Source of the DNA: Gentiana macrophylla
Lineage: Eukaryota > Streptophyta > Magnoliopsida > Gentianales > Gentianaceae
Assembly: GCA_026214975.1 (NCBI GenBank)
Contig: CM047808.1
Coordinates: 5,817,262-5,881,261 of the forward strand
Direction of reading: 5' to 3'
DNA length: 64,000 nt
Positions 47,038 to 57,872 of this stretch are shown one piece after another; the first letter of the stretch is position 1; each line of letters opens with the position of its first letter. The notes below the pieces were generated by a model. That model saw only the letters and a program-made list of their open reading frames with translations. It was not told where the DNA came from and did no database searches. A program made the translations under genes and the position numbers.

Positions 47038-47475
47038 TCAATCATTATCGAGGATCTGCAATTTCTTCTTTGAGTGATAGCTTGGAGAGATAGTCTGCGC
47101 TCGCTCGTTGTCCTCTTTCAACCTCGATGAACTCGCAATAGTTAAAGTTGCTTTTAGTTGTCGAACAATCTCACCATACTTCTCTAGAATACCACAGTGC
47201 GTGTCATAATCCCCTGAGATTTGGTTGACAATGAGTTGGGAATCACAAAATACTTCAACATTTTCCACTTTTAACTCTTTGGCCAATTTAAGCCCGGCAA
47301 TTCTTGCTTCATACTCGGCTTGATTATTCGTGGCCGGAAATTCGAACCTCAAAGCTTTTTCGATTTCCTCCGTTGTTCGGGCTCCATCAAGATTACTCCG
47401 CCCCACAACCATTTCGACTAGATGCCCCATCCACATACAAATGCCAACATTGATTGGGCTTATTCCTGGCCGCAA
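47038..47475 (-). pseudogene. Second RNase H (archaeal-type) of the Tat element
   Basis: The domain begins in the preceding frame with CWHLYVDGASSRNGCGAE (first Asp) and continues here with FPATNNQAEYEARIAGLKLA (Glu) and VEVFCDSQLIVNQISGDY (Asp). This fold is separate from the normal RNase H at 47500-47833 and marks the Tat lineage among plant gypsy elements. A frameshift near 47400 divides it. Confidence 0.85.
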
Positions 47476-47833
47476 CGGGCTCGTGTGATAAGGGCGAACT
47501 TGGTGGTGGCGAGCTGAAACTTGTCTCTACGATAAAATCTGGTAATGCTTGACCCTTGATAGCTTTTCTAGGTTGATATTGTATGTCGAATTCAGTAATT
47601 TCGATAGCCCATCTGAGAAGTCGACCCGAAAGATCCGGCTTGTGCAATATTTGACGCATTGGACTATCCGTTAAGACAATTATTGTATGTGAAGTAAAGT
47701 AAGCCCCCGAGTTTGCGGGCGCAATGACAAGCGAGTAGGCTAATTTTTCAATATTAAAATAGCGACTCTCCACCGGATGAGAGCCTTGCTTACATAATAG
47801 ACGGGATTTTGGAGGTTCCGGCCTCCTTGACAA
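47393..47833 (-). pseudogene. RNase H (first) of the Tat element
   Basis: RYFNIEKLAYSLVIA (Glu), IIVLTDSPMRQILHKPDLSG (Asp) and KGQALPDFIVE (Asp) are the expected RNase H positions. It overlaps the start of the second RNase H. The upstream connection to RT (47740-48102) is scrambled by small indels but still shows SPQLSKRFEAKW and LKEYLGN. Confidence 0.82.
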
Positions 47834-48259
47834 AACGGCGGCAACGCCCGTGCGAAGCCGCCAAGTATAAAAACAAAATGTCTCCTTCTACTGAGGGCTA
47901 ACCAAAAGAGGTGGTTTCCTAGATATTCCTTGAGCTTGGAATGCTGCGAACACTCTGCGCTCCACGAGAAAGTTTTGTCGCCTCGAGAATTTTGAAGAAA
48001 GGAAGACACTTCTCCGCCGATTTTGATATGAACCGACCCAACGCAATGATGCGGCCATTTAGCTTCGAACCTCTTTGATAGTTGTGGGCTCTTGCATGTC
48101 AATTAAAGCTGAATCTTTTTCTGGATTAGCCTCGATGCCACGACGACTAACCATGAACCCAAGAAATTTGCTGCTGGACACCAAAAGTACATTTGGCGGA
48201 TTGAGTTTCATTGAGTGTTTTGAACGTTGTCGAAGGTTTCTTGAAGGTCAACGGCGTGA

Positions 48260-48869
48260 CCGCTCGTGGACTTGACAACCATATCATCAATGTAAGCTTC
48301 CATATTTCTTCTTCTATCTGCGAGTGAAGACCTTGTTAACCATTCACGATAAGTCGAACCCGCATTCTTCTTGACCGAATGGCATCATCTCGTAATAATA
48401 TAACCCTCCAAATGCTCACGAAAGCCGTTTTCTCTTTGTCGGACTCAGCCATTCGTACTTGGTGATACCCAGAATATGCATCCAAGAAACTTAAAACTTC
48501 AAAGCCAGAAATAGAGTCTACTAACCGATCGATTCGTGGAAGCTGATAAGGATCCTTGGGACAAGCTTTGTTGATATCGGTGAAGTCGACGCACATCCTC
48601 CATTTGCCATTGTGCTTTTTCACCATAACCACGTTTGCTAGCCAGGTAGGGTAGGCGAGCTCTTTTATTATCCCTGCTTGTAAGAGTTTTCCAACTTCTA
48701 TTTTCACCGCCGCCTCCTTTTCAGCTGAAAATTGACGCGCTCGCTGTTGTATTGGCTTGAAAGTAGAGTCGACGTTAAGATGATGAAGAGCGACGTCAAC
48801 CTCGACTCCTCGCATATCCGTGACAACCCAGGCAAATGCGCTCAGATTTTCTTTGAGTAATTGTACCAA
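48260..48869 (-). pseudogene. Tat reverse transcriptase
   Basis: Open from 48869 to 48336. Motifs in order are FSAEKEAAVKIEVGKLLQAG, YPTWLANVVMVKKHNGKWRM, CVDFTDINKACPKDPYQLPR and SFLDAYSGYHQVRM (first catalytic Asp). The frame then shifts, but YIDDM (the YxDD box) is present at 48280-48294. Palm and fingers are therefore recognisable but the protein is not continuous. Confidence 0.88.
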
Positions 48870-49049
48870 TTTTTCCCTTTCAAAGGAACTCAGCCGAGCC
48901 CCAATTTTGACTTTCTGATCGGGGTATTCATCGTTGATGATTACCTCTACTAACTCATCCTCTCTTCAGAAAATCAGGCTCGTCACGACTTGCAATGTTT
49001 CGCATTCCACTTTAACTGCTCTCATGTTCGGCGACGACCCACGATCATA

Positions 49050-49544
49050 TCAATGTTTTCCATGTGCGGAAATTTGCTCAATTCGTGCTCTCTTGTTCCC
49101 TGTTCTCATTTCATGGATGTATGTTAGCACAGCTGCGGGTTCGCTGATCGACGTTCCGATCATGTCCCCTACATTAAACTTTGCCCGCTGGTGAGGAATG
49201 GATGTTACCATTTGAAATTGTTTCAAGGCGGGTGTCCCAATTATCATGTTATAATTGGACTGGAGATCGACTACCAAAAATGTCACCTTTTCCGTGCGAA
49301 AGGGCGCGTAATCTCCCATTTGTACATCTAAGTCGATGGCCCCCTTGACCTGTATTTTGTGATTTGTAAATCCCTCAAGGGTACCATTGTGCGGCCTCAG
49401 ATTGGAGTCGCTGAACCCCAATTCTTTAAAGCAGTTGTAGTATAAGATGTCGCGGCAAGCTCCTGTATCAACCATCACTCTGTTGACACATGCCCGATTG
49501 ACGACCACTGAAATGCATAAGCTCATATCCTCTGTGTTGATCAA
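49050..49544 (-). CDS. Tat aspartic protease
   Basis: 165-residue open segment with VMVDTGACRDILYYNCFKEL (DTGA active site) near residue 25 and YNMIIGTPALKQFQMV near residue 105 as the second hydrophobic motif. It would cut the Gag-Pol polyprotein. The start Met is internal to a longer polyprotein. Confidence 0.82.
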   Translation of the reverse strand: MINTEDMSLCISVVVNRACVNRVMVDTGACRDILYYNCFKELGFSDSNLRPHNGTLEGFTNHKIQVKGAIDLDVQMGDYAPFRTEKVTFLVVDLQSNYNMIIGTPALKQFQMVTSIPHQRAKFNVGDMIGTSISEPAAVLTYIHEMRTGNKRARIEQISAHGKH

Positions 49545-49669
49545 GTCACCGGCTCACCGAGTAAAGGCCAGAGGTTGCTCATTCCACGCAAAACTATAGG
49601 CTTCTCCACATGTTTGTTGATGGAGCCGATGCGATTCTTAATCGATTTTCTTGGGAGGAGGCTCGGTTA

Positions 49670-51288
49670 TCATTCTAATGTTCTGTCGAACCGACGAGCT
49701 TGTTGATTCCTCCTATCTGGACCACCATTATCTAGTTTGAGGTGATCGTGGTGTCCGCGAGCGAGCAACTTCTCTATTGCCCGTTTAAACTGAATGCATT
49801 CATCAGTAGTATGTCCCTTATCTCTGTGATAGCGCTTGATGATTTGGACGATCATCGCGCGGTATCTGGTACCATCGGATAGGGCTCGGGAATCTCGTCT
49901 CTTATTTCATTCAACACTTGGGAATAGGAAATTCGAGAGCGGCGTGAAATGCTCTTCCTTAAATCTTTCCGGTTTCTTGATTTCCCGATCGCCTCGGTGG
50001 GTATCTCTTGGCGGCTACGCTCGACCCTCTGTTTGCCTTTGTTGGATGAAGTTTGCTCGCGTTTCCCTTGATTTGCAATGTACTTTACGGTCGAGCTCAA
50101 CATCTCTTGTAGGTTATTTGGTGGCGATAAAGCGAAATAAGATTTCAAATACCCCGGCTTCAACCCTGTTTCGAAGCTAGTCATGACGACGTTATCTGCT
50201 ATGCCCCTGGTTAGCTCGTACACTTTATAAAACCGCTCATAGTAGCTGCGGGTAGCCTCATTGTCGCCCTGTCGGACCTCATGCAGGTCAATGTGCGTCT
50301 TTTTTGGTCCTCCCACTGACCTAAATTCAGCTATAAACTTGTTGATCAGATCATCCCATGACAAAATCGAAACGGGAGAAAGCTGCGGATCCACGATCTT
50401 GCTTTATCTTGCATTGATCCCACAAATGCTATACACCAAGCCTCCTCGCTAGATGTACACAAAGCGATTACGCTTTGAAAAGCGGATAGCCAATCGGAGG
50501 ATCCGTCGCTCCATGGTAATTGATAAAATTAGGGTAATGAGTTCCCCTCTTGGAGCCGCCTTTAGTATCTTGATATGAAGCACACTTGTTCCCATGTCGG
50601 GACCACTTTAACTCTTTTCGTGCTCTTTTGTAGCTCCTCAATCTGCTTTTTCATTATTCCCATTTCCTCTTGATTCGGGAATATGCGGGAACGCGATATG
50701 TCCTCCGGATCTTGCGAGTCCCCATGTCTTCGGTGCGAGTTCGAACTGTCGAGGATTCCTAGTCGCCACGAGGTCGCACCGCGATCGTCGACCACGGGCC
50801 TCAACCGACCAAGTCTTTGATTTTCTATTTTCTCTTGGTTGGGAGGTCGCATGGTTGCTTCCTTCTAACTCGATCGTCGATGTTGAACTACTTTTGGAGG
50901 ATTGAAAGTTGGTTGTAGTAGCTGTTTGTGCGGGTTGAGGAGGGTGAATTTGCGGATAGGTTGGGGTGGTAGTCTTTCGGCAATTAGCGTGGTGTATTTC
51001 TATCCGCATCTCCTCTACATACTCCATGTGTGCTGTAGAGCTATTTTGTATATATATCTTTGTGGGGACGCCTCCCCTGTTGAAACTTGACCTCTTGTTC
51101 GTTATTTGGGTTAGATGTCCAGCCGATTCCTTTCCTTTGTTTTTCCTAACCGCCTCCTCATGTATTTCGCGGGCTTTAGCTCTTTCCGTATGTATGCCCG
51201 CATGTCGGTTGTGAGAGGCGGGGTTGACGTCCGCCCATCTCGACATAACCTTGCGGCTAGCCTCTCCCCGCCAACGCGCTTGCTCCAC
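49670..51288 (-). pseudogene. Tat gag, three frames
   Basis: The N-terminal region (51288-50638) is charged and low complexity. The capsid part (50394-49852) has LSWDDLINKFIAEFRSV, RQGDNEATRSYYERFYKVYE and TSFETGLKPGYLKSYFALSP, the Retrotrans_gag pattern. After a frameshift comes YHRDKGHTTDECIQFKRAIE (49830-49770), the zinc-binding tail typical of Tat gag. About 200 residues between 50638 and 50394 are frameshifted. Confidence 0.82.
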
Positions 51289-51628
51289 GTGTCGGGCGTT
51301 GATTGAATGGTTTAGTCGGTGTTCTTTGGGTTCAAGTTTTTCCGCCGACCATGCTAAATAATCAAACTTTCCTTACTTGAAGATCTCGAAACCGACAAAA
51401 AGAGTGTATAAACCAACCTGGGTATTAAAGATGGACTCAAGCGTGAGTATGCGGTGAAATTAGTGATCTCCTTGTTGAGATGAGGAGAGCAGCGGTTTCC
51501 TGGGCTGTATTATCCCAAAAGGTCAAAGCTTCAATGACCAATGGACTGGTGATGGTGATAAACTCGTCTAAAACACCGTGAAATCGTCTTTGTGGTGGAG
51601 CAAATGATCTCCAAAAGCTGAATGATGA

Positions 51629-51651
51629 TCGGTTTCCCGGTAACGGAGCCA
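51629..51651 (-). other. Primer binding site of the Tat element
   Basis: The plus strand reads GGTTTCCCGGTAACGGAGCCA two bases from the LTR. It resembles the tRNA-Asp 3' end but with several changes, so the priming tRNA is uncertain. Confidence 0.65.
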
Positions 51652-51653
51652 AC

Positions 51654-52311
51654 TGATGTTGCACTGAACACCAGATTTGCGGTAACAGTGTTTATCTTGT
51701 GGATATAAGGCTGTGATGAGTGATTTCGACGGTGAGGGCACGGTGGCGTTTTTAGAACAGTGGTGGCGGTTTAGGCGTAAATAATGAACAAGTTTATCTG
51801 TTGATAAATTAGCAGAGTTTCTGCTTGTAGTGTATTATAGCTTAAAGTTTGAGAGATTGAAAATCCTCTATTTATTACAAGGTGATCCCCTATTTATAGG
51901 CTAAAAAGTAAGTCGGTCTACTGTTCATTGACAAGACAACTGAGAGTATATAGCTAAGTTAACTCTGTATGCAATACAAGTGTCCTAGCCAGCTGTCATG
52001 ATTGGCCAGCTGTTTTGTCCAGCTGGATTGTTAAGGATGGCGGGCGCGATCGCCGACCATCGGTCAATCTTGGCGATCGGCGGACTCATTTGCGCCTTGT
52101 CATAAGATGAATTTGCCTATCTGGGTAGAAATCACATGGAGAAGATGGATCCGGCTTACTGTTGGCGGACAGGACCCGGCTTGTAGCTAGCGGGTAAGAG
52201 ATGATGGTGGCAGCGGCCAGAGGAGATGGTAACCCATCTAACTATGCAGATGGGCCATAAATGTAGGCCCAATATGGATGAACAGGGCCCCATTCCGATC
52301 CGGGTATATCA
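51654..52311 (-). repeat. 5' LTR of the Tat element
   Basis: TGATGTTGCACTG to GGTATATCA, 658 bp, nearly identical to the other LTR except in a 100-bp block (51984-52083). Confidence 0.92.
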
Positions 52312-52321
52312 GTAGGTATTA

Positions 52322-52646
52322 GAGTATCTCCAACCATACACCTATGAAAAAGTTTATATCTGTACCACATCATCAATTTATAAACTTTTTATTTATAAAT
52401 GTTTTCTCCACAATCATAAACCTATTAAAAAGCTTTCTAACATGGACCCACTACACATTACAAAAAAACCCATTACACATAAAAAAAAATTTCTACACCA
52501 CAACCCTTAAGGAAAAAAAATGTCATGAACCGGTTGAAATTGTTCAACCTTTTGCATAAATCTTTGCTTAGTAGGCACCTCTACAATGGTGACAAACCTT
52601 TTCAAATGGTTTAAACCCTTTTAAAAATCCACCATTGAAGCTCCTC
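52322..52646. mobile_element. Tourist-like MITE (PIF/Harbinger)
   Basis: Inverted ends GAGTATCTCCAACCAT and, on the other strand, GAGGAGCTTCAATGGTGG, with TTA on both sides (52319-52321, 52647-52649), as in Tourist elements. 325 bp, A-rich, no gene. The Tat target copy GTAGG ends only 5 bases from it. Confidence 0.72.
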
Positions 52647-52649
52647 TTA

Positions 52650-54293
52650 TTATTATATTTATATTTATAATTTATAGTTTCCGATTTTACAGTAGAAGAC
52701 TTCGTGATTCAAAATTTCGGTTTCGGTGCATGGCCGGACGATTCAGATTTGGGTGATTAGTTACGATCCAGGTTGGGTCGTTACCTTTTTTTAGTAAAGA
52801 TTCAAATAATATTTTATTGAGTACCAAACAATATGTTAACCCAAAAAGTATTTGATAGACGACAAAATACAAAAGATATAAATCATTGAAAACATTGACA
52901 TTTGATATAATAATATAAAATAAAGATAACATTTTTTTTTGAGGAAAAAATAAAGATAACATAAATGTGAGTTATGTGTATAAATATACATATATGCCTT
53001 TTCTAATATACATAAATATATATTCGAGTTTGCTCGCGAGTAGTAGAGCCGAGTATTGCATTACTCGAGTATTGATTGTTTAATCGTATAGTCGAGTCGA
53101 TTTCGAGTTTTAGCTATTTAAACCGAGTCAAGTCGAGTTTTGACTCGAGGCAATCTCGAGCTACTAACAAGTAGCTTGAATTGCTTACGACTCTACATAT
53201 TGGGAATCAATTTGCAACCGATTTATGGGGAAAGTAAGAAAAATACTCCCGTACAACGGTTTTGCCGGTAGCATTTATCTTTCATAAAAATACTTCCTAT
53301 TTATTTCCCCTCAATTAGATGCGAATGTCCTTTAAAATATAAGAGAATTATTTGTATCATAACAAAATATACACAACAAAATACAACAACACACATTTTT
53401 ACATCATTGATTCTTACAAGACTCAAATTAATCAATAAACAATAGTCCAAAAATATGTTGTACATATTTTGATGTGACATTATAACTATTCAAAATATAA
53501 TTTTGCTTTCCCCAGTCACAGCTTACGGTACTAAAATATTCTTGAATCAAAGGTTATAATGAATTCTAGGTGCTCGATTGGATACCGAACCGGTACACTA
53601 ATCATTTCCCTATTTGAATATAAAGTTTGTTTCCTCAAAAAAAGAATATAAAGTTTATTCATATCCATTATTACAATAATACACACATCGTACATATTGA
53701 TGGTACATGTCATTATTTTCTTTTTCTTTTACTTTTACAGGTAGTACATATGATTATTCACGCTTGAGATTCTTGTATTCTTTGTTAACTTGGAAAATTA
53801 TGATGCAGCGATTCTATATTAAAACGAGCTGTCGGATGATTTTCACATGTATAAAAAAAACAAAGTTGTTTTTTTCTTCTTATACATATAACAATCGTCC
53901 GATAATCTATTCTAATAGAGAATTCCTGCAACAGAAATACTATGTTAAACTATTAGTTTGCAGACCTTGTGAGTGTGATGAAAAGCTTTTGTATTCATGT
54001 ACAGGATGTGGAAGTGTCATCTGACATGTTGCACCGGATTTTAATGGTTAATAGTAATTGTAACGACTCGTTCAAACCCAACAATATAATATTACATCGT
54101 TCCACGACTTATTGATTATACTAAGGTCCGTACATTTTATTATTACAATCTTTCATCGGGGTATTTGTTGGAGGATTTGTTATATTATTTATTTATATAT
54201 TACTAATCCTCCAATTAAATATCCCTTAAAAGAAAACTAGTAATTAAAACGACATAATATATATGCATCACATATATGCTCCATGGTTGGATT
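52650..54293. other. Intergenic, downstream of FT
   Basis: No gene is supported. 53030-53165 is rich in CGAGT words (ACTCGAGTATTG, GTCGAGTCGATTTCGAG), like decayed repeats seen in other plants. The rest is AT-rich without termini. Confidence 0.55.
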
Positions 54294-56687
54294 TTATAAT
54301 CTACGTCCTCCTGAACCATTTTCTCTCTGACAATTGAAGTACACAGCAGCAACAGGCGAACCAAGATTGTAGATCTCAGCAAAGTCTTTAGTGTTGAAGT
54401 TCTGGCGCCACCCGGGTTTGTAAACCGTCTCTCGCCCTAACTGGTGGAATAACACGAAAAGGAAACGATGAATTCCCAGCGATGGCCTTGGACTTTCGTA
54501 ACATACAATCTCTTGCCCTGCATGCAACATATTAAATGAGTTTGAATTTGTGGCTTGAGTTCCACTGCCATAATTAGTGAAAACTAAGTAATGCTATTGT
54601 TAAAATCTCTGAGTCACAATCGATGATTTACAAACAAGTTGTGTTTGATTATTATATATTTATGCTACTACGTACGTCAAAGAAAGGAAAAAAAAAAAAA
54701 ACAATAAAATAAACTATTTGATGTGACAATTTTATCGTAAAGTCTTCCGCAGAACGATTGTCCTAGGAAAGAAAAGAAAGAATACTAAAATTCCAATCCC
54801 CAATGCAAATGAACTGGATAGGCATATTGACAATAACACGGTCTTATCTAAAAATGGTAGGTTTACATCATTTGTGTATCGAAACCATGATATTTTTTTC
54901 TGAACAACAAATCAAAATAAGAGAAAAAATTCTTTCACAACATTGATCGTCAATTATATATCTTTAATATACATCAAACGGTTTAAACTTATCGTTTTTG
55001 GGTTGTTATTGTCATTTTTAAAGTTTAACTTATTATTCACTTTAATGAAAAGCAAGAACATGATGCTGATTTATTCATAATAGGCTTTTATTAATCAACA
55101 TTAGTGTTGGAATATTTATTTACCAAGTTTTAAGCGATTGATAGATAGAGAGATTATATACAATTATTCTATCCATTTATTTATTTGTACACCACACATT
55201 TGATAGACTTAAGTAATAATATAGTTGTTAAAAAAAAGTAATAATATAATTGTATTGTATCATTTCTTAGTTTGTGAATTTTAATAGGCATTAATTGAAA
55301 TACTATCTACTTAACTCACCAAATGATGCTGATGTTGACCCTGGAATATCAGTGACCAACCTGAAGAAATGTCACCACCAAAGCACGTGAGATATAATAC
55401 ATAAAAGTTGTTGCTTTAAAACTAGGTGTTAAGCATGCAACCTATTACATGACCACTAGTTTTACGCGGTCTCGCATTATTATTGAATTGAGTAATATAC
55501 GGGTACAACGGTTGTGTTACAACAAGTGATACAATCGTGATCTGCAGCGTTGAACATATTCAATTTAGATACATTATTATCAACGGTGCATATCTTCGTT
55601 GTATCACTCGTTGTGCCACAACCGTTGTGCCCGTATCATTACTCAATTGAATTACCATTTCTTTTCAAAACTTAAGCTTTCCAAAACTTAAGTTGACATG
55701 CAGATAGATAAATAATATTTTATATATTTAAACACGACTTCAACACGCCCGCCCCTCAAATGTGAGTTTATTAATTATAGACCCCAATAACGTTCTATAT
55801 ATTTCAACACGATTTAAACACGCCCGCCCCTCAAATGTGGACCTATTATATGTTTATATAAACTCAATACTTAAAATTTTATTTTGTCTGAGGAAACTGA
55901 GCTTGTAGCGGGGTTTGAATTTATGACCTCTCGCTCTAATACCATATTGAAGTATCATATTTTCTAAAAGTTTAAGCGGGTGTGGGGAGGTAGAAAAGCA
56001 ACAATTTTTTATATTTCAACATGAACCACCCTTAGGGGAAATACTTGTGTGGAGAGGGATTTTGAGGTGAAGTGACGGGTCAAACAATCATAACCACACA
56101 GTTTAAAGACAGAATTAAAACTGTGTGGTGTGTGTCTCCACACGTGTCTCCACACCGCGTGAAGACACCACACAAGAACCACCCATGCTCTAGGCCATAA
56201 ATAAACATCATATGTTATATAAACTGCAACATTTATCTTAAAGATAAAGAGAGGGAGAAAAAAGAGATAAAAATTCATTAACCAGTGCAGGTATTCCTTG
56301 AGATTTGGGTCACTAGGGCTTGGAGCATCAGGATCCACCATTACCTGAAGAAAGTAGACCAATTTATGAAAAGTAGAGCAATTTAGGTTCTTCATATCTT
56401 ACCATAAATAATTTCACCAAAGACAAATCATATATATAAGTATGATGCAAAAGTGTGTTGTAAAGAGACAAACTTACGAGAGTATAGAAATTGCGAAAAT
56501 CATTCCCACCAACTGAAACCCTAGGTTGGTTGACCACTTGAGAGGGCTTTAATCCACAGCCATTGCACACTTGTTTTTCCCCATATTCGACCATCAAGTC
56601 GATGGAGGGGGTAAAAGGGTCCAACACATCCCCAATGATACCTCCAACAACAAGGGGTGATCGCCGGACACGATTTGCGGAGCTCAT
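54294..56687 (-). CDS. FT: FLOWERING LOCUS T-like protein (PEBP family), 4 exons
   Basis: Exons at 56478-56687, 56283-56344 (62 bp), 55320-55360 (41 bp) and 54294-54517 join in frame to 178 residues; all introns are GT-AG and sit where FT introns do. The 62- and 41-bp exons are the usual FT sizes. FT moves from leaf to shoot apex and, with 14-3-3 and FD, triggers flowering. Tyr88 in KEYLHW (FT Tyr85) and Gln143 in GWRQN (FT Gln140) mark the FT, not TFL1, clade. Tyr137 and Trp141 favour an activator. Arg65, Pro97 and Arg133 match the 14-3-3 contact residues. DPDAP (74-78) and GIHR (119-122) form the ligand pocket. Unusual: Lys138 where FT has Ala, and NGCGLKP for NGCELKP-like. An in-frame Met 17 codons upstream is less likely the start. 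One copia LTR lies just upstream; a MITE is in intron 2. Confidence 0.95.
55489..55645. mobile_element. Foldback MITE in FT intron 2
   Basis: 157 bp with 45-bp inverted arms (TGAGTAATATACGGG... and its complement ending ATTACTCA). Flanked by ATTGAAT on both sides (55482-55488, 55646-55652), a 7- to 8-bp target duplication. It can fold into a hairpin in the unspliced FT transcript. Confidence 0.8.
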
Positions 56688-56773
56688 GGTCAAATTGTCG
56701 AACACCTTCTGGGCACAAAAAGAGAGAGTAAATTTCAAGTGTGTCTGTGTATGTATGTTTTAGCACGTTTGCT

Positions 56774-56791
56774 TTCTTATAGGCTTATATC
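56774..56791 (-). promoter_or_regulatory. Candidate FT TATA region
   Basis: The minus strand has GATATAAG and CCTATAAGAA about 90-100 bases before the FT start codon. This lies between the codon and the copia LTR border at 56847. Consensus is weak. Confidence 0.4.
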
Positions 56792-56846
56792 AGTCCTTGT
56801 TCACTTCTCGTGTTGTGTACATTTGAGGAATAGTCCCTACCATGCA

Positions 56847-57138
56847 TGATGCAACATTGTCCTTTTTCTTTACTTTTTTTCTGCTTCTTTTTTTCCAACT
56901 TTCTTCAAGTTCGGAAAGAGAACTTTGCAAACAAAGATTTTCTAAAGATCCGTTTTCTCAATGCTCGTACAGAGAACAAAACAAAAAAACATGAAGGGAA
57001 AACAAAAACACCATATGTATTAATAGCAGAATGACATGTGTCATACAAATCTCATATATAACCATATAAACCGAACACCATTTGTATTAATGCTGATATA
57101 ATAACATTGCAGATCACCAATATTATGTACCACTAACA
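56847..57138 (-). repeat. Copia 3' LTR in the FT upstream region
   Basis: On the minus strand it starts TGTTAGTGGTACATAATATT just after GGTTGAGGGGTA, a polypurine tract, and ends ATGTTGCATCA at 56847. The copia RNase H tail (SLLDQHSL...FRLRGM) runs into it from 57226. Same orientation as FT. The right end is by TG...CA only, with no partner LTR to confirm it. Confidence 0.65.
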
Positions 57139-57872
57139 TACCCCTCAACCGAAACGTGGGGTTAATCACTTTGAATGTGAGAGAGTGTTGGTCAAGCAGA
57201 CTGACGCTCGGTCTGCGGATGGTCATACCGAATGAGCAGCAAGATCATAGTCGTAATGGATATGAATCTCAATATGCTTTGTTCTTGGGTGAAGACCGGA
57301 GAGTATGCCAATGAGGTTGCACCCAAATTATCACACCAAGAAATAGGAGTTTGAGTGATAGGTAGATAAAGCTCACTTAGAAGAGAACAAAATCACTAAA
57401 TCTCTGCATCAACATTTTTAAGAGCCTTATATTCTGACCCAATGTTGGAACATGCAAAAATATGCTATTTCTTAGAGATCCAAGAAAGCAAAGGGCCAAC
57501 TAAATGGACAAAATAAACAGCGATGGAGCACCTATAATTGTGGTAGCAACCACAGTCACCGTCAGAGTAGGCTGAAATATGCAATCCTTATCTAGACTTG
57601 AAGTGGATCCCATAGTGAAGAGTGCCATTGATTTGACCAGTTCTTTTGAGAGCCCTCCATCGAACAATTGTAGGAGCACGCATAAATTGACTAAGGGTGT
57701 TGACTGCAAATGCCAGATCTGGCCTGGTAAGAGTAAGGTACTGTAATGCACCAACTACATTTCCATAGAGAGAGGGACTGATATCATAGGTTTTCCCTCT
57801 TTATTATGTGACTGAGTTATAGTAGTACTGAGGGATGAACAAAGCTTGACATATATTGTCTGATGGAGCTAT
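57139..57872 (-). pseudogene. Copia RT end and RNase H, decayed
   Basis: From 57790 the minus strand encodes, across frames, GNVVGALQYLTLTRPDLAFA and VNTLSQFMRAPT-like sequence, then SKKQHIFACSNIGSEYKAL (RNase H), [20 protein letters not shown] and a C-terminal tail. These are the conserved plant copia RT-RNase H strings. Multiple stops and shifts. It continues in 58791-59180. Confidence 0.8.

Larger units (their letters stand above)
40432..52311 (-). mobile_element. Complete Tat-lineage Ty3/gypsy element with antisense gene
   Basis: LTRs at 40432-41092 and 51654-52311 are flanked by exact GTAGG copies (40427-40431, 52312-52316). The minus strand encodes gag, protease, RT, RNase H, a second (archaeal-type) RNase H and integrase. 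The second RNase H and an antisense gene between integrase and the 3' LTR are known marks of the Tat lineage (RIRE2/Grande-like). The element is about 11.9 kb. Gag-pol is broken in many places although the LTRs are very alike, so it either moved in trans or carries sequence errors. Confidence 0.92.

Noticed and set aside
53707..54024. 105-residue plus-strand frame near FT
   Set aside because: No homology seen, AT-rich codons, no conserved start; not supported.
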